64,000 nucleotides of DNA from Mactra quadrangularis (GCA_025267735.1 CM046297.1:16332011-16396010), one strand, 5' to 3'; positions 27,901 through 42,900 are shown, counted from the first letter of the stretch. The notes: generated by a model from the letters alone, not told the origin. Numbers and translations: made by a program.

Positions 27901-30900
27901 CCTATCAGTTCAGTCTGAATGTCTGTTGTTTTAGAAGATGTATTTTAAATACTTTCAGCTCTTGTTGTTTTTAAGATAAAATAATGTCTCCCCTAGAGGA
28001 TATAGGGAGCAATTATTGTCATGTTTTTGTCTTAACAAACTGCAGATAGTCTATATTGTCTGCTTTTAAACAATTAATATTCATTGCTTGTTTTTCTATA
28101 CTTTTCCTTGTAATGGACTAATGGATACTGGTACATCAATTGAAAGGAAGATTTTTGCATGTACTTAATTTTGTGTTGAGTATGTTAAGACTTCAAGATG
28201 TTAACTTTGTTGCTGTGGCATATTTGTTTATTTTTAGATATAATCATATAGATCTAGCACTTCTTTTGCCTTTCTATGGTGGTTTATTAGATTCATTATA
28301 TGTAGCCTTGACCTTTAAAAATGTGTGTTTTTTTAATGTGACCTTGGACTTGGCTATGGTAATATTGAACATAACATGAACTTTAACTTTGGTAATGTTC
28401 AATTTGACCTTGGGTATAGCTATGGTAATATTTCAAGATGACCTTGACCATAGCTATGGTAATATTTCAATATGACCTTGACCAATTACCATATCTATGG
28501 TAATATTTCAATGTGACCTTGACCAATTACCATAGCTATGGTAATATTTTAATATGACCTTGACCAATTACCATAGCTATGGTAATATTTCAATATGACC
28601 TTGACAAATTACCCTAGTTATGGTAATATTTCAATATGACCTTGACCATAGCAATGGTAATATTTCAATATTACCTTGACCATAGCTATGGTAATATTTG
28701 AATATAACCTTGACCAATTACCATAGCTATGGTAATATTCCAATATGACCTTTACCAATTACCATAGCTATGGTAACATTCAACTTGACCCTTGGCCATA
28801 CTATGGTAATATTTCAATTATTTTAGACAATATGACCTTGACCTTTTTATGGTACATTTTCAGAGTCAAGATGAACTATTAACAAATGGTGAATCATCAA
28901 AGACAGGTTCTCTGTCTCCACCAGATTTAGTATTACAGCGATGTACACATAATGGTGATAATGTTATACAGAATCATGGTTATAATCAACATAGTGGTGG
29001 CTATCATACATTAGGTCGTCAGGGAACTTATTCTGGGATACCACCTTCTTTTATGTCAACTTTTGCTGGTAAGCTTTGTTTCACTTTATTTCACTTTCTA
29101 TGTCACACTAGCCGCCGGGGCTAGCTCAGTCCGAGGGGTCATCAGTTCGATTCCCGGAGGGCATACTTTCGTTGAGCATGGTCATGAAATTTTTTTCACG
29201 GCCATTCATCCCTCCTACCAATGATTTTTAATTATGTAGGGCAGTTGTCAGTCACTGAAGAATGTATGCGCTTAGTAGTTGGTTAACAGCAAAATGCAGA
29301 GATTTCCAGGAACAGTGAGTAGGTGACTGACCGCTGTTATATGACCTATACAATGTGTTGCTACAGCGTTAAACCCAACAAACAAGCAAACTATGTCAAA
29401 CTACTGTATATTGACTGGGGATGTGGAAACTTACCCTTTGTTTTAGTTAAATCAAATTATTATTAAAGATATTTAACTAAGTTACATTACAGGTAACTTC
29501 GGTCTTATCTCCATAAAAGCTAGAATATCACTTTGCTTTTTATCTCAGGTTACCAGACAATAATATGATCATATATTGGGTCAAGCATGCTCTCATTGGT
29601 CCATACTGTTACCAGCCATCAGTGATACTTTCATATCCTTGATACAGGAGTATGTATTGTTATAATTATGGTAGTAAGTGTTGTAACAGTAAGACTCGAA
29701 ATTGTCATGGCAACCATGATACCGTAGTTGGAATAATTGGAAATTAGCTGTTAAGTGCGTGTCCTACAACTGGATGACTGTTTCTACCTAATAAAACTGT
29801 AACATATCAGTATTATATTTACACCATGTATAGTAATGTAATCTATGTTTGAAGATATCTCATTAGGCACCATTTCAATGTATTCCTATTAGTTGAAGAA
29901 AAAGGGGAGGTAACAAATTTCATTTAATATTTCCCAAGGGAGGTAACCTTTATATTTAATATATCCAAGAGAGATGACTTTATAAATTATGAATAGAAGT
30001 TAATTACTTGTGATCAATGCTGTAAAAATGATATTGATATGTGAAGAATATCAGGAAAGCCTAGTTGATTGGGTTTTTTTACAGAGGTCAAAGGTCATTG
30101 ATGTATTATTTACTTCACTATAGGGAAATGATTGATCTAACAGAGGTCAAAGTTCAACAGTTTAAAGCTCTTTAAGGATAACATGAGACAAAATGTACAT
30201 AGAATATCGTTTAGATTTGTCTCAATTTATCCTAAATGAACTATATTATTAAAAATACCACACTGTTGGGAAATATAAAATGTGGTATTAAATAAGGTTG
30301 AACTATGGCTTAGTACATTTCTACATTAATATAGGATAGTATAGGATATTAATGACTTATCATAAGTGATATATCCATATACTAAGAATTTTCAATGTAG
30401 CATCATTGCAGTGGTATAAACTATTTCAGTTGACATACTAGTCATTGGTACCATTCTTAGGCAGGACTTACATCCTTGCATGAAGTTTGGTTATGATTTT
30501 TTTTCAACCGCCATTCCCCCACCTACTTCTGTATGTAGTAAGACAGTTGTCAGCTTCTGTTAACAATATGTGCTTAAAAGCTTAGGTACAGAGATTTAGG
30601 CTTATTAATGATCATGAGTAGGCCACTTTGGTCTGTAGAACCCAGCTTGAACCCAGATTTCTAATCTTGTTTTCTGAACTAGGACAATTCCAGCAATATG
30701 AATGAAAAAATTTTGAAATGCAGTTAAAAGCACCATGTATGACATATATCTAAACCTACTCATATAAGATCTACTTCATATGCAGTGAGCATAATGATAG
30801 TTTACAGTCTTCCTTCCCCAGAAATTTTGAATATTTTATATATTTTGACAAGCATGAAACCATAGCTATGAAGAGTTTATCCTTGTTCCATGTTAATATT

Positions 30901-33900
30901 GATTGAGAAACATCCCAGTATAAACTACATTGTATTTTGTTACATGTTAGTGAAGGTTTTTTGAGGAATAAGGAAAACTTCATTTTGTGCTTATTAAACA
31001 CCATGAAAGTTTTCCTTAACCTAGTTGAATGTAAATGTCTTATTTTTTGTGATGGAATTATTTTTTGTCTGTCAAACCAAGTTACCTTATACTCTACAAT
31101 AAGTGCCCCTGTTGTGTTATGTCTTAATTTAAAGGGTGGGTGTTACTTAGAATATCACAAAATTGATGAAATAACAGCATGAAATACATAAGTTATATGT
31201 TGGGTTTTTCCATAAAGGGACAGCATTTATAAGGGAAGGGATTAACAGAGAATGTATGGTTACTGCATTTGATTTTAAAAAAACGTTTGATTCAGAGAGT
31301 CTTACAAAAGAGAAATTTGCTATACCAATATAAAAAAATTCTTGTGGTGCGCAATTAAAGGGATAATTACTACTGCAATTAATGTGGCTCACTTTACGCA
31401 TTTACAAGCAGAGGATAACAGGTACATATATTTATCTAATCTGGCTTATGTAAGGTAAAGGTCCCTTGTATCACTTCCATTTGTTGTATGAGCCATATAT
31501 TCCACCAAAGCACATGTCTGACAGCGCTATTAGCTCTTTGATTTGATTTGGTACATAGTTGTTCACTTAACCCCATCTTTCTCCTCGACTAGGGTTCCAC
31601 ATAATAGAACTTGACTAGTGATGTTTTAATACTCTAGACCATGGAAATCTATTTCTTTATTTAAATTGTTAAAACTTGTCCTTACATATTTAACACAATT
31701 TACAGTACAAAGCTTATTATATAAATCTGTTAAGATGTTTTAGATATTTAATTGGTTAAGAAATTCAGTTATGTTCTAATTTATAAACTCTATAATGAAT
31801 GCTATGGGATTAATCTTAGAAACATTCATTCTGTTATAAATGTAATGTCTACCAAAAATCCTTGGACAAAAACCTGTTTTAGGATAAATGGACTTTTACA
31901 TTTATCAATGAAAATAAAAAAAAGAGTTATAAGAGCAATCTCCCAATTGAGCATTAATTAGTTTATCCACAAACAATGTCACATGAAAAAGCCACCCGGC
32001 TAGCTCAGTTGGTAGCACGCAAGTCTACTGATCGAGGGGTCGAGGGGTCGTGGGTTCGATTCCCAGGCGGGGCGTACTTTCGTGGAATTTGGTCATGAAA
32101 TTTTTTCTACAGCCATTCTCCCTCCTACCAATGACTTTTAATTATGTAGGGCAGTTGTCAGTCACTGACGAAAGTATGAGCTTAGTAGTTGGTTAACAGC
32201 TAAATCCAGAGAATTAGCCTTTCCAGGAGAAGTAAGTAGGTTGACTGACCGCCGTTATATGACCTATAAAATGTGTTGCTACGGCATTAAACCCAACAAA
32301 ACAAACTAACAATGTCATATGAATATGCTTCATCTATAGTAAAATTACAGTCATTATGTGGTTCTCAAGATTTCATTTGTCCTAGAACATTTTGAGAGCA
32401 CTGTATACTAGCTGTCTAAGGATGCTACATAATACTTAAACCACATCATTTATTTATACTTGGTTTAATGCCATGTCAACACAATGTTATTTTACAGCAT
32501 CCAAAACTCCTAACCTAGCTTTCCTGGACCCTTGTCTATAACCAGGACTCACCTACCCTTCCACAGGGCAGGCAACTTCTCCATATACTTTATTAATGGA
32601 GGAAAACTGACATTATTGTCAAATTTTTATAGAAGAGTATAACCTCCCTGGATGGGATTCAAACCTGTACCCCCTTCAGGACACTAGATTTGAAATCCAG
32701 GTGTGCTACCATCTGCGCTACCAACCTGGGTTATACAAAATAATAGTTTATATAACTCAAAATTCTAAGAATGGTGAAATCATTAGAGTACAATGTACAA
32801 ATAACTAACGTTTTTCTAAGAAAGTTTCTATGATCATCAATATAGTATTGTATTGGGAAATTCTTACATAAACAAAGTACAAAAGCTATGCACTTTCTAT
32901 GGTATTGGGAAAAAACAACTTGTTGTCAATAACGTAAAAGATAAAGAAAAATTGGTCAGTTCAAGAAAACTTCTGTTGATGTTAAGAGTTCTACCGAACC
33001 AGACAGAAGTTCAATATATCTTTCTATAGAGACTCATTGTCAGGATAAAAAGCTTTAACCTATCCTAATGAGAACTTATATATTGAACTCAGACTTTGAG
33101 ATAAGATAGTGACTATGGTATTAGACAAAAATACATTATTTTTATCATTATTGGTGTGATTATTGCTCAAGTGGTAATTTGTGCTTTGTCTGAGATAATG
33201 TTACGTAATTGGATTTTATTGTCTAAGTCTCATGCTTGCACACGTTTCACCGGCTTTGTAAAAAAGAATTGAATAATTTTTTTCAACTTATGTCATTTTG
33301 ACATCTTACACATGTTCACCGACTTAATAAAAAAGAATTGAATATTTTTATTCGACTTATGTCATTTTGACATCTTACACATGTTCACCGACTTTATAAA
33401 ATAGAATTGAATATATTCATTCAACTTATGTCATTTTGACATCTTACACATGTTCACCGACTTTATAAAATAGAATTGAATATATTCATTCAACTTATGT
33501 CATTTTGACATCTTACACATGTTCACCGACTTTATAAAATAGAATTGAATATATTCATTCAACTTATGTCATTTTGACATCTAGTCATGTACAATTACAT
33601 AATTATAATGCATATCAAGTTATAGCTATTACCCTTGCCATTGATCTACTGGACTTTTTTTAAGCAATGACTCTGGGAGTCTTTTATTTTAGTTTGCTTA
33701 GTTTGGCTGACACATTGAAAGAATAATATCACTACTGCAGGTACCCATTTACACCCTTGTGGAGTGGAGCAACTGCAGGTCAATTTCTTGCTGTCTGGAA
33801 GTACCAGTGCCCCTGGTGGGTTTGAAACCCAGGAACTCTCGAACCCTTAGCTCATGTCTTACATTTGGACAATCACTATTACTTGTATGTCCCTGTACAA

Positions 33901-36900
33901 GTATTTTTTTTATTTATTTTTAACCCGGGTCGATAGTGCAGTTGGTAGCGCGCCGGGATTTGGATACTCGTGCCCGAGGGGTGCGGGTTCGAATCCCACC
34001 CGGGGAGTTTATACCCTTCCATGTAAATTTGACAATAATGACGATTTTCCTCCATTGATTAGATAATATGGAGAAGTTTCCGGCCTTGTGGAAGGAAGGG
34101 TAGGTGAGTACTGGTTATAGACAAGGGTCCAGGAAAGCTAGGTTAGGTGTGCTGGACGCAGTGAAATGACCTAAATTGTGTTGATACGGCATTAACTCGA
34201 CTAAATAAATAAACAAGTACAAGTATTTTAATCAAAGTATGCACCTCTGACGGTTGAATAAAATTTACCAATAAAGTCAATCTGCCGTCTTAGGATTTAT
34301 TAGAGTTATAGCCCTTGAATTGTTGAGGACATTTTGATATTTAGTATTACTGGTTATTACAGATTCTCACAGATAAAATGTCATTTCCTGATATCTTATC
34401 CTTTTTATAACTATCAAACAGTTCTTATCTAAGTATGTATTGGATTTTTATAACATTTTTATCACACTTTAATGCTACCTAGACTTTCAATTAAATCTGT
34501 GATTACTGTCTTAATGAGTCAATTAATCACTTTGATTGTAAGACATTTTGTGTAATTAAGAGTCATTTGTTACCAATTAAGGTCAGTCTGAAAGAAATTA
34601 TTTGTGATGAATATTGGTGACACTTGATTTGTTAACTATTGGTGACATTGTCAGGACAGGTCTTAGAAAGGTCAGGGGTAAATAAGTATTCAATTAATAG
34701 AAACTTGTTCAAGAAATCTGATTATATAAGCTGGCCTTTATAAAATGCAAATAAACATTTTGGGGTTTTATTCCAGATACAAAACAGGTGTGATTGCTTA
34801 ACTTTTCATTGGCTATCCCTTACAAAAATGGTAACATTGTCAGTGTGTTATCAGTTTATTGCCATATTCTTGCCAGACAAACTCCAGCTGCTTGCCAGCA
34901 AATAATCAGTCTGTTACCAGACCTGACAATACACTGACCCAGTCTATTGACAGTTGGTTATCAGATTATTGTCAGACATGTAGTCAGTCTATGACCAGAA
35001 ATGTAAGATTAAAATTGAAACAATCTGCAACTTTTGACAGAACACATAGTTACTATATTCATATAGGCAATATATTAAACCAGAATAATACTATATTTCA
35101 CTATAGGTTAAACAAGGGCGTTATTGTGGGATCGACCAAGAATATCAAACAAGTTTTTACGGTGAATTGTTAATTGATACTTTTGATCTTTCTTCAATTG
35201 AGTTGAGCCCCATTAGTTTAGACAGCAATATTTTTGTGTCGATTTCAACTCACGAAAATCTGCGACTTGAAATAAAAGGTGATCGTAATTTTTGAAATCC
35301 ATGTGCATTTTGCAAGTATGTGAGCTTTAATTCGAGCCCTGGCTGTATATAAGTACTGTTGCGAGTCATACTTCATTCTAACTGGGAAAAAAACTTTGAC
35401 TAAATATTTTATGAACAATTATCAATAACTATACCAGAATTCCCTGTGGTAAAGATGCATCATTAATACAATATTCTCGAATATTTTCGTCTCATTATTA
35501 GAAGATAAAAACCTAAGGTCTGTCTGAAGAGGTATAATTATTTTACTGTAAATTGTTATATTTGTCCCAGAGTTGCCGTGAACATTTGTTGAGTTTTTTC
35601 TTTCACCTACTTTAGTTTCAAGCAAAGTGATGGTCCTGGCTAAGTACTAAATTTTATTTTTTTATCAGTGGGGTGTATATTTACCCCGCTGGTATAAATA
35701 CTTGATACTTGTGATGATGTCTGTAAAGGTATCTATTTTTATCAGTCATGAGCACAGAAGTACTGTAGTGAGTATTTAAATCAGTGGGATAAATGTATGC
35801 CTCACTGACAATTGAATAAAATTTAACAATATGGGCTTTGTACAAGGTCAAAAAATTGGGTCGACCTTTGACAAGGTTTTAGATGTATTGTGCCTGTAGA
35901 TTGCTCTTCTCACTGTTACCTGTAGTGGCTAAGAGAGCCTCAAATATCTGGACCCAAGGTTTTCCTTTATTACATGTTGAGCACATACATTTGCCTGTGG
36001 TTGGCATCTGCTCTCCTTATTACAGCAGTTTGAATGAGAATGGCCACAGAAACTGTTTCTGGAAGCCAGTATATCAAAATATAGATGAAAAAAACTCAAG
36101 TTATAATTGCTATGAATTACATGTACATGGTTACAAAATTCTTCAAAATAGAGAAATTATGTTGCATAAAAAAAGAATAAAATTCTCCCAATTACTACAA
36201 AATGTTAGATTGAAATAAGGGCGAGGAAAAATAACATTGTCAAAACTTTCATAATTATGTTATTGTTGTAAAATAGGGGAGTAGAAAGAACTGTCAATAT
36301 TACAGTGTCCTCCATAAGTTTGTACTCAATGAAACATGCTGGAAATTCATCAATAAAGATTTTAGCATTTCACTTTCTGTCACAAGATACTAATACGTCA
36401 AATATTCAAATTATGTAAGAATAGTTAAATATTCCTATCACTTAATTTTCTTTGAAATCAATTTCTATTTGATAGTAAATAAGGGCCTTACTTTTTTTAA
36501 CATTAACATGTAGGGATCTCATTGCATTGAGTCTGCTTGTGGAAGCTGCCCGCCAGGTTTGTTGATAGGCACATGTCTACTGATCAGTGGGTGGTAGGTC
36601 TTTTTCCCAGGCATAGCACACTTTGGTGGTGTTTGGTCATGAAATCATTTCTTTGGCCATTCTCCCTTCTACTAATGATTCTAAATCATGTAGGGTAGTT
36701 GTCACTCACTGACGGAAGTATGCTCTTAGTAACTAGTTGACAGCCAAGTAGAGAGATTTATCTTTTCCAAGAACTGTGTGTACGTTGACTGACCATGATA
36801 TGACCTATTATATACTATGCGTTACTATGCCAATAAATCATACTACAAAAAACTTGAAGTTCAAACTTTTGGAGGGCCCTGTATTAGTGATAGAACAGAG

Positions 36901-39900
36901 AGACAAATATTGTGACAAGGATTTCTCTGATGCATCATGTTATCATGTTACATGAAGAATTCTCTGAAATAATAACAACAGTATTCTATATGGGGAATTT
37001 ATATAATTCTATTAGCAGATCTTTATTTGCCATGGGAACTAGGTTTTGTGGTATGGTTTTTTTTGTTGTGTCATTTTTTTGTCTTATATTTAGTGACTTG
37101 TTAGAAATGTTAATATTTGTTATTAGATGAAGGATTTAAAAGACTTTATTAAAGCTCTGAGGCTTTATCTTGGCTTCATTTGGTTTTGGGTAAAAAATTA
37201 AACTGGATAATTCCGAGTTAATGCTGTACACAAAATTAAAACTGATGTCTTGTGAGGGGCTTTTGGAAATTGATGATTTTGAATTGTTGAATTATTTTAT
37301 ATGAAAATGTTAATTACATGTATGTTGCTGTCAATTAATTGTTTACTGAAATTTGTTTGAAATTTCATGTCACATTGTGTATGAACTCTTAAGGGACAAA
37401 TAAAATTAGGGGAATGCCGGGATGCTTATTTGATTTATCATACAGAGGGTCCAAGACTTTCTAATCTCTTGTTATAACTGCACATATGTGGAGGGAATCT
37501 CTATCAACTTAAGATCCAGCCAGGGTTTGCATTTTATTAGAGAAGATAGACAGACCCTGGTGAACAAAAAAAAACTGATACAGAAAACAATCATCAATAG
37601 CCAGAATATTTAAATGAAAGGTCTGGTAGATTAGAAATGGGGGCCAACTCCTATGCTTATACCCCCATTTCTTGAGACCTGAACATTTATTTCTCTAGGA
37701 TTCAAAAACCTTACATCATACCTGGAAAGAGGGGGACACAGTTTGTAGTGACTATTGTGATTATTCTAGAACTTAAAAAGGGCAAGAAGGCAGAAAAAGG
37801 GACAGGGCACGTCATAGAGTTAATGTTTCAAAGTTACTATTTCTGCATAAGAAGAAGCAGTAGTCCAGTGGTAGGAGGCGCGCTTAGGGATCGAGAGGTC
37901 CCGGGTTCGAACCCCACCAGGGACACTGCTAATTTCCTTGAGCAAGAAATTTACCTGCGATTGCGTCACTTCACCCAGGTGTAAATGGGTACCTGCGAGG
38001 GTGGTATAATTCCATTGCGCCAAAGTGTCGGCTGCACTAAGCGGAGTTAAAAGACTCCCCAGGGAGATTGATAGATAGATACCAGTAGCCCGATGACCAG
38101 GGGTAATAGCTGTAAAGTCGGTGAACGTGTGTAAACATGAAACTTAGACTATAAAATGCAATTACAAATAACAACACAATGGAGAAAAAAGTGCAGGGGG
38201 CAGCACATCTTGATATCCTGCTTTAGATTAATTACTAGTGATAATATTTATATTTTATATTTTCAGCTACTACCCATACAACTGTAAAGCGTCATCATTC
38301 AGCAGGGGATATGTTAGATGATCCACAATATAACGGTACAGACGACAGGCGGGTCGGGCGACCTAGATCTGAAGGTCACAGATATCATCAGATCTTTGCT
38401 CAGAAAAGAGCTTCCAGCTATGGGGTAAATATTTTGTTTTTCTGAAATTTTATTCAAACCTTTACTGAATGTTTTAAGTGTGGTTTAAAGTCTGATTCCA
38501 TTGACATGTTCAGGAGGCTTTACAATTTGGTACCATGACTGCTGATCATTGAAATCTCCTTCTAGTAGATGATCCATCACAGTACCCTTTTACTCATTAG
38601 TGGAGTGAAACAACTATAGGTAAATTACTTGGTGAAGGAAATTAGCAGTGTCCCTTGTGGGGTTAGAACCTGGGACTTTTTGATCCCTAAGCATGCGTCG
38701 TATCACTGGACTGTTGCTTTTAGACTTTGATATCTCTTGTTGAATGCTTGAATTCAAAGGATCTTGCTTTTTTATTTTCTTTCACTCTTGGTTTTTTAGT
38801 TTCTTAGACCGGGAACATTTTGAACAATCACTTTAAATGCTAATTCTATTTTGTGTTTTTTTTGGAATTCATTGAAGAACATGTTCTTTTCACAAATAAT
38901 CAATCAAGAAAGCCTTTTTTCCTAGGAACTTCATTCATGAGTTTTTTAATACAATTAAAGATCTGCATTTTCCTTGATCCTTTAAAAAGGACTTTTCGGA
39001 GTACCTGCTTATTGATTATGTAACCTAGGGCAGACTGAATAAAAAAATATTTCCATAACAATATTAACAATACTTTTTGACAGACTTGGGATGGGAGAGA
39101 GGTGAATGATGGCTAATTTAACGTCCAAATATCTTAATTTACGTAATTCCTTCCCCAAATAAACTCCACTATTCATCAATAATACAAGTTACTCGTTTTG
39201 TGATATCCCAATTCTGGAAGATTAGTTACATTATTTTTGTGTATTTTAGAGTGACATTATTTCTGTGTATTTTAGAGTGACATTATTTTTGTGTATTTTT
39301 AGGGGAATGGACCATTTGGTAGAGCAGAATCATATCAAAAACTTGAACAATTAGGTGAAGGTTCATATGCAACTGTGTACAAAGGTATTAGCAGGTAAGA
39401 ATGTATTACAATTTGCCATCTTTGAATATGCCATAAACCAAGTCTCTCTCTGACTAGGATTGGAACCTGTTAGATGCCTTCTGGAAAGCATGCTACCAAC
39501 TTTGCTATAGACCAGGCTGAAATTGAATGTAATCTGTATGCTACTGTTAGAAAAGGATTTTAGCCAGATTTTCCAATGAAAAAAATTCGGCTTATAGTTT
39601 GGCGAAACTCAGGTGGGGGGGGGGGGGGGCGGTTGGTCAACTGGTGTAGTTAACAATTGAGTTGAAAAATTTTCTTTACCATATATTTCCGCCATTTATT
39701 GTCAGATCTTAATGAAACTTCATACAATGATAACATACCATGTGATAAACATATTTAAAAAGTAACTGCAACTCTACCTGGCTTTATTATAGATTATTTC
39801 CCTCTGTAATTTTTGCATTAAAGTTTTTAGTATGTTGGATATCTCTGTCATTTATGGTCAGATCTTGATGAAAACCCAGCTTTAATGTGGTTTCCACATT

Positions 39901-42900
39901 ACATTTCTTGTATATCTATAATCTGTTATTTCTGTTTATAGTTTAACGGACCAAGTGGTAGCTCTTAAAGAAATCCGTATACAAACAGAAGAAGGTGTTC
40001 CTTTCACTGCAATCAGGGAAGGTAGGTTAGGGGTTGATGTGATCCCTTATTTTATTGAACATCTCCTGTTAAATAATTTAATTGACAGCTTGTGACATCT
40101 TTTCATTGTTTTACATTATTGTATAAATACTGCAATGGAGGATTTAGATCTGTTTTAATGATTTATACTGCTCTTTTGACAAATTTCCAAGTCAGTATTA
40201 AAGTTGGTCAGTTTATCTTCTTATCTCTTGACTGTATAGGTACTCTGGGGAAATGATCATGTCCACATCAATACTGACCATGTTTGGACCATGGTCACCA
40301 ATGATATGACCTTGATATACCATCACAGAAATTGGGGACAATGAAATGGTTGTGGAATGACTATGAAATGACCATGTCCATATCATTGATCAACATAGTC
40401 AAAGTAAAGATATGATTTGACCATGATAATAATTAAAGTCACTTAGAACATACTTTGACCAGTGGCTAAAATTGCTGTACATGATACTGGGGTTGGAGGA
40501 ATGGCTGTACAAAGTATTTTATGACTAAAATATACAAATGTATGTAGGATCCACCTAGGAATCAAAACCACAATCCTGCATTGACAGTTAGTTAGCTATA
40601 CAAATGTGATATATAGTAATAATAGTTCTGCAGCTGATTGAGCTAACATTGCTGGGTACATAGCTTAGTTTCATGTAGTTATAAATATCTTTCTTTGATA
40701 TTTACTTAAAATCTCAACAGAAAATTATGAACTGTAAATTCAAAAAAACCAAATCAAGTTGTAAAGGGGGATTAAATGTGTTTGTCTTTAGTTGTTTGGT
40801 TATATGTATTGTTAAATTTTATTTAACTGCCAGTTGTGCATCTATGCTCGCTAACGATTTAAATCAGGGGAGTTAATTGATGCACCACTGACAGATAAAT
40901 AGAATTAAACAATTCCGTATAGTTATTTCTATAAATAAATGAATGTACAGCATAACCTCTGCAGAGCAGCTCTCTACTGAACAAATCCTCTGTACAACAA
41001 CAGCTTTTTATATTTCCCTTAGGTGTAATTTTAATTTGATTTAACCTGTTCAGAGCAACAACCTCTAGACAGCTTCACAGTTTAGTCCCTCCCAATAAGT
41101 ATTGTTTTAGAGAGGTTGTACTGTAATAACAATAAATAACACAGGGGTGGATCCAGGATTTTTTTCTAGGTAGGGGTTCCTAACTTTCTAGGGGGAGGGG
41201 GTCCAAACTTTCAAACCACAACTGCATTATATACATTTTGCAGAATAATGCAACATACTAATAATGAAAACTACATAACCATTAAATCTATGTTACGCAC
41301 CAAGAAAAATTGCTTCATGCTACTTAAAAATGACTTACAGTCAAGAAATACACCAATGGACAGGTACATTTTGGAAATTCTCGGGAGGGTCCGGACCCTC
41401 CCTGAATCCCTTCCCCCCCACTAGATCCGCCTATGTAACAAATGTATGTAAAAAAACATAGTATTTTTTCTGTATATTTCAGCATCACTATTGAAAGGAT
41501 TAAAACATGCAAATATTGTTACATTACATGATATTATACATACAAAAGAAACTTTAACATTTGTTTTTGAATTTGTAGTAAGTATTATTATCTTATCATA
41601 TTAATTTTGAATTATAAACTTTCATTAACTTAACATTGTTGTCCGATTTTCATAGAAGCTGTCTACGAAATTAGGATATGAAAGTGGTTGTCCAAACAGA
41701 TCATTTCAATAGCAAGTGCTATATCTAGTTGGCAGATTTTTGGTTGCCCAAAAGAAATTATTAGTTGCCAGAACATAAAAATACATGTAGTTGTAACTGG
41801 GCAACTATACACCTACTAATTTTGAAAACAGTAGAAGGGTGTAACTTTCCATGGCCTGGAATCTTTCATGATTTGATGTGGAACATGCTATGTTAATACT
41901 GCATCCTAGATCATGTTTAACATAGAAAACAGTCTTTTTCCTCCAAGCATGCTGACATTTCATTGCTGATGTCTGAGAGAGGGGGAGACTTTATACAGTG
42001 GTCTCATTCTGAGCTCCAACTTGTTGTTTCAGCTTGATAGAAATTGACAAAATAAATCTTTACTGAATTTTGGTGTTTTTCCTACCATGGCATTTATTGT
42101 ATTTCTCTTTGTTGAGTACTAGAATAAGTAATAAGAGATCAAAAGTGGTTCAATTTTAGGGTACTATGGTGAAGCAATGAATAGTGCTTCTTACTCACTA
42201 CCTTAACAAACCTCAATAAGATGTGAAATGAAACTTAAGAAAATGAAATTTCCTGTACTGTAAGTTAATTCACCTACCTTTTTGTAGTCAAAATTTGAGC
42301 TAAAGATATACTTTCAACTTTACAGCATGAAAAAAAACTTGAAATTTGTCTCATATAGTGTCCCAAACCAGTAGTGTGATAGGAAATTAAATCAAATTAT
42401 AATGATATTTGTTATATATATTTTCAGCATACAGATTTAAGTCAGTACTTGGAGAAACATCCGGGTGGCTTAAATACATTTAATGTAAAGGTAAGAGATC
42501 TTATAAAGTTAATTTTCTTATACTCAGATTGAAAATTGATTTACTTTGAAAATTTTTGTTGACATCTTTAGCTGACTGATTTTCATCAGATGTGGAATAA
42601 GGAGACTGATCAAGCCAAGGACAAGGAACTGGAGCTACCACTTGTTTGCAACAATCTCATTGTTTCCTAGCAAGAATAAGTCTCGAGTACAAATGAAATT
42701 TGTCTCTGAAAAATTTCATGCCATTAGAAACCAAACAATTTTTATGTATTCTTTATAATAGGGATGTCTTTCAATATTAGGATTTATTAGATCATAGGTT
42801 GACTGTAAACATTGTGTTGATAATTTTCACTTTAGGTAAAGTGTGGTTTAAAGTCTGCTTCTATGTACATATTCAGCCGACTGTATAGTCCAACAGAATT

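Noticed and set aside
28849..29124. ATG at 28849 as an alternative start in frame with exon c
   Set aside because: It lies in the intron immediately before the acceptor; the sequence there is array remnant and splice signal. It cannot be excluded for an intron-derived transcript, but nothing supports it.
31988..32065. tRNA gene suggested by clear A and B boxes
   Set aside because: The acceptor stem does not pair, the anticodon arm is disrupted by a duplicated CGAGGGGT, and the sequence continues into the SINE A body with target duplications.
37853..37930. tRNA gene at the head of SINE family C
   Set aside because: Good B box but no proper acceptor stem, and the downstream sequence is the repeated SINE body.
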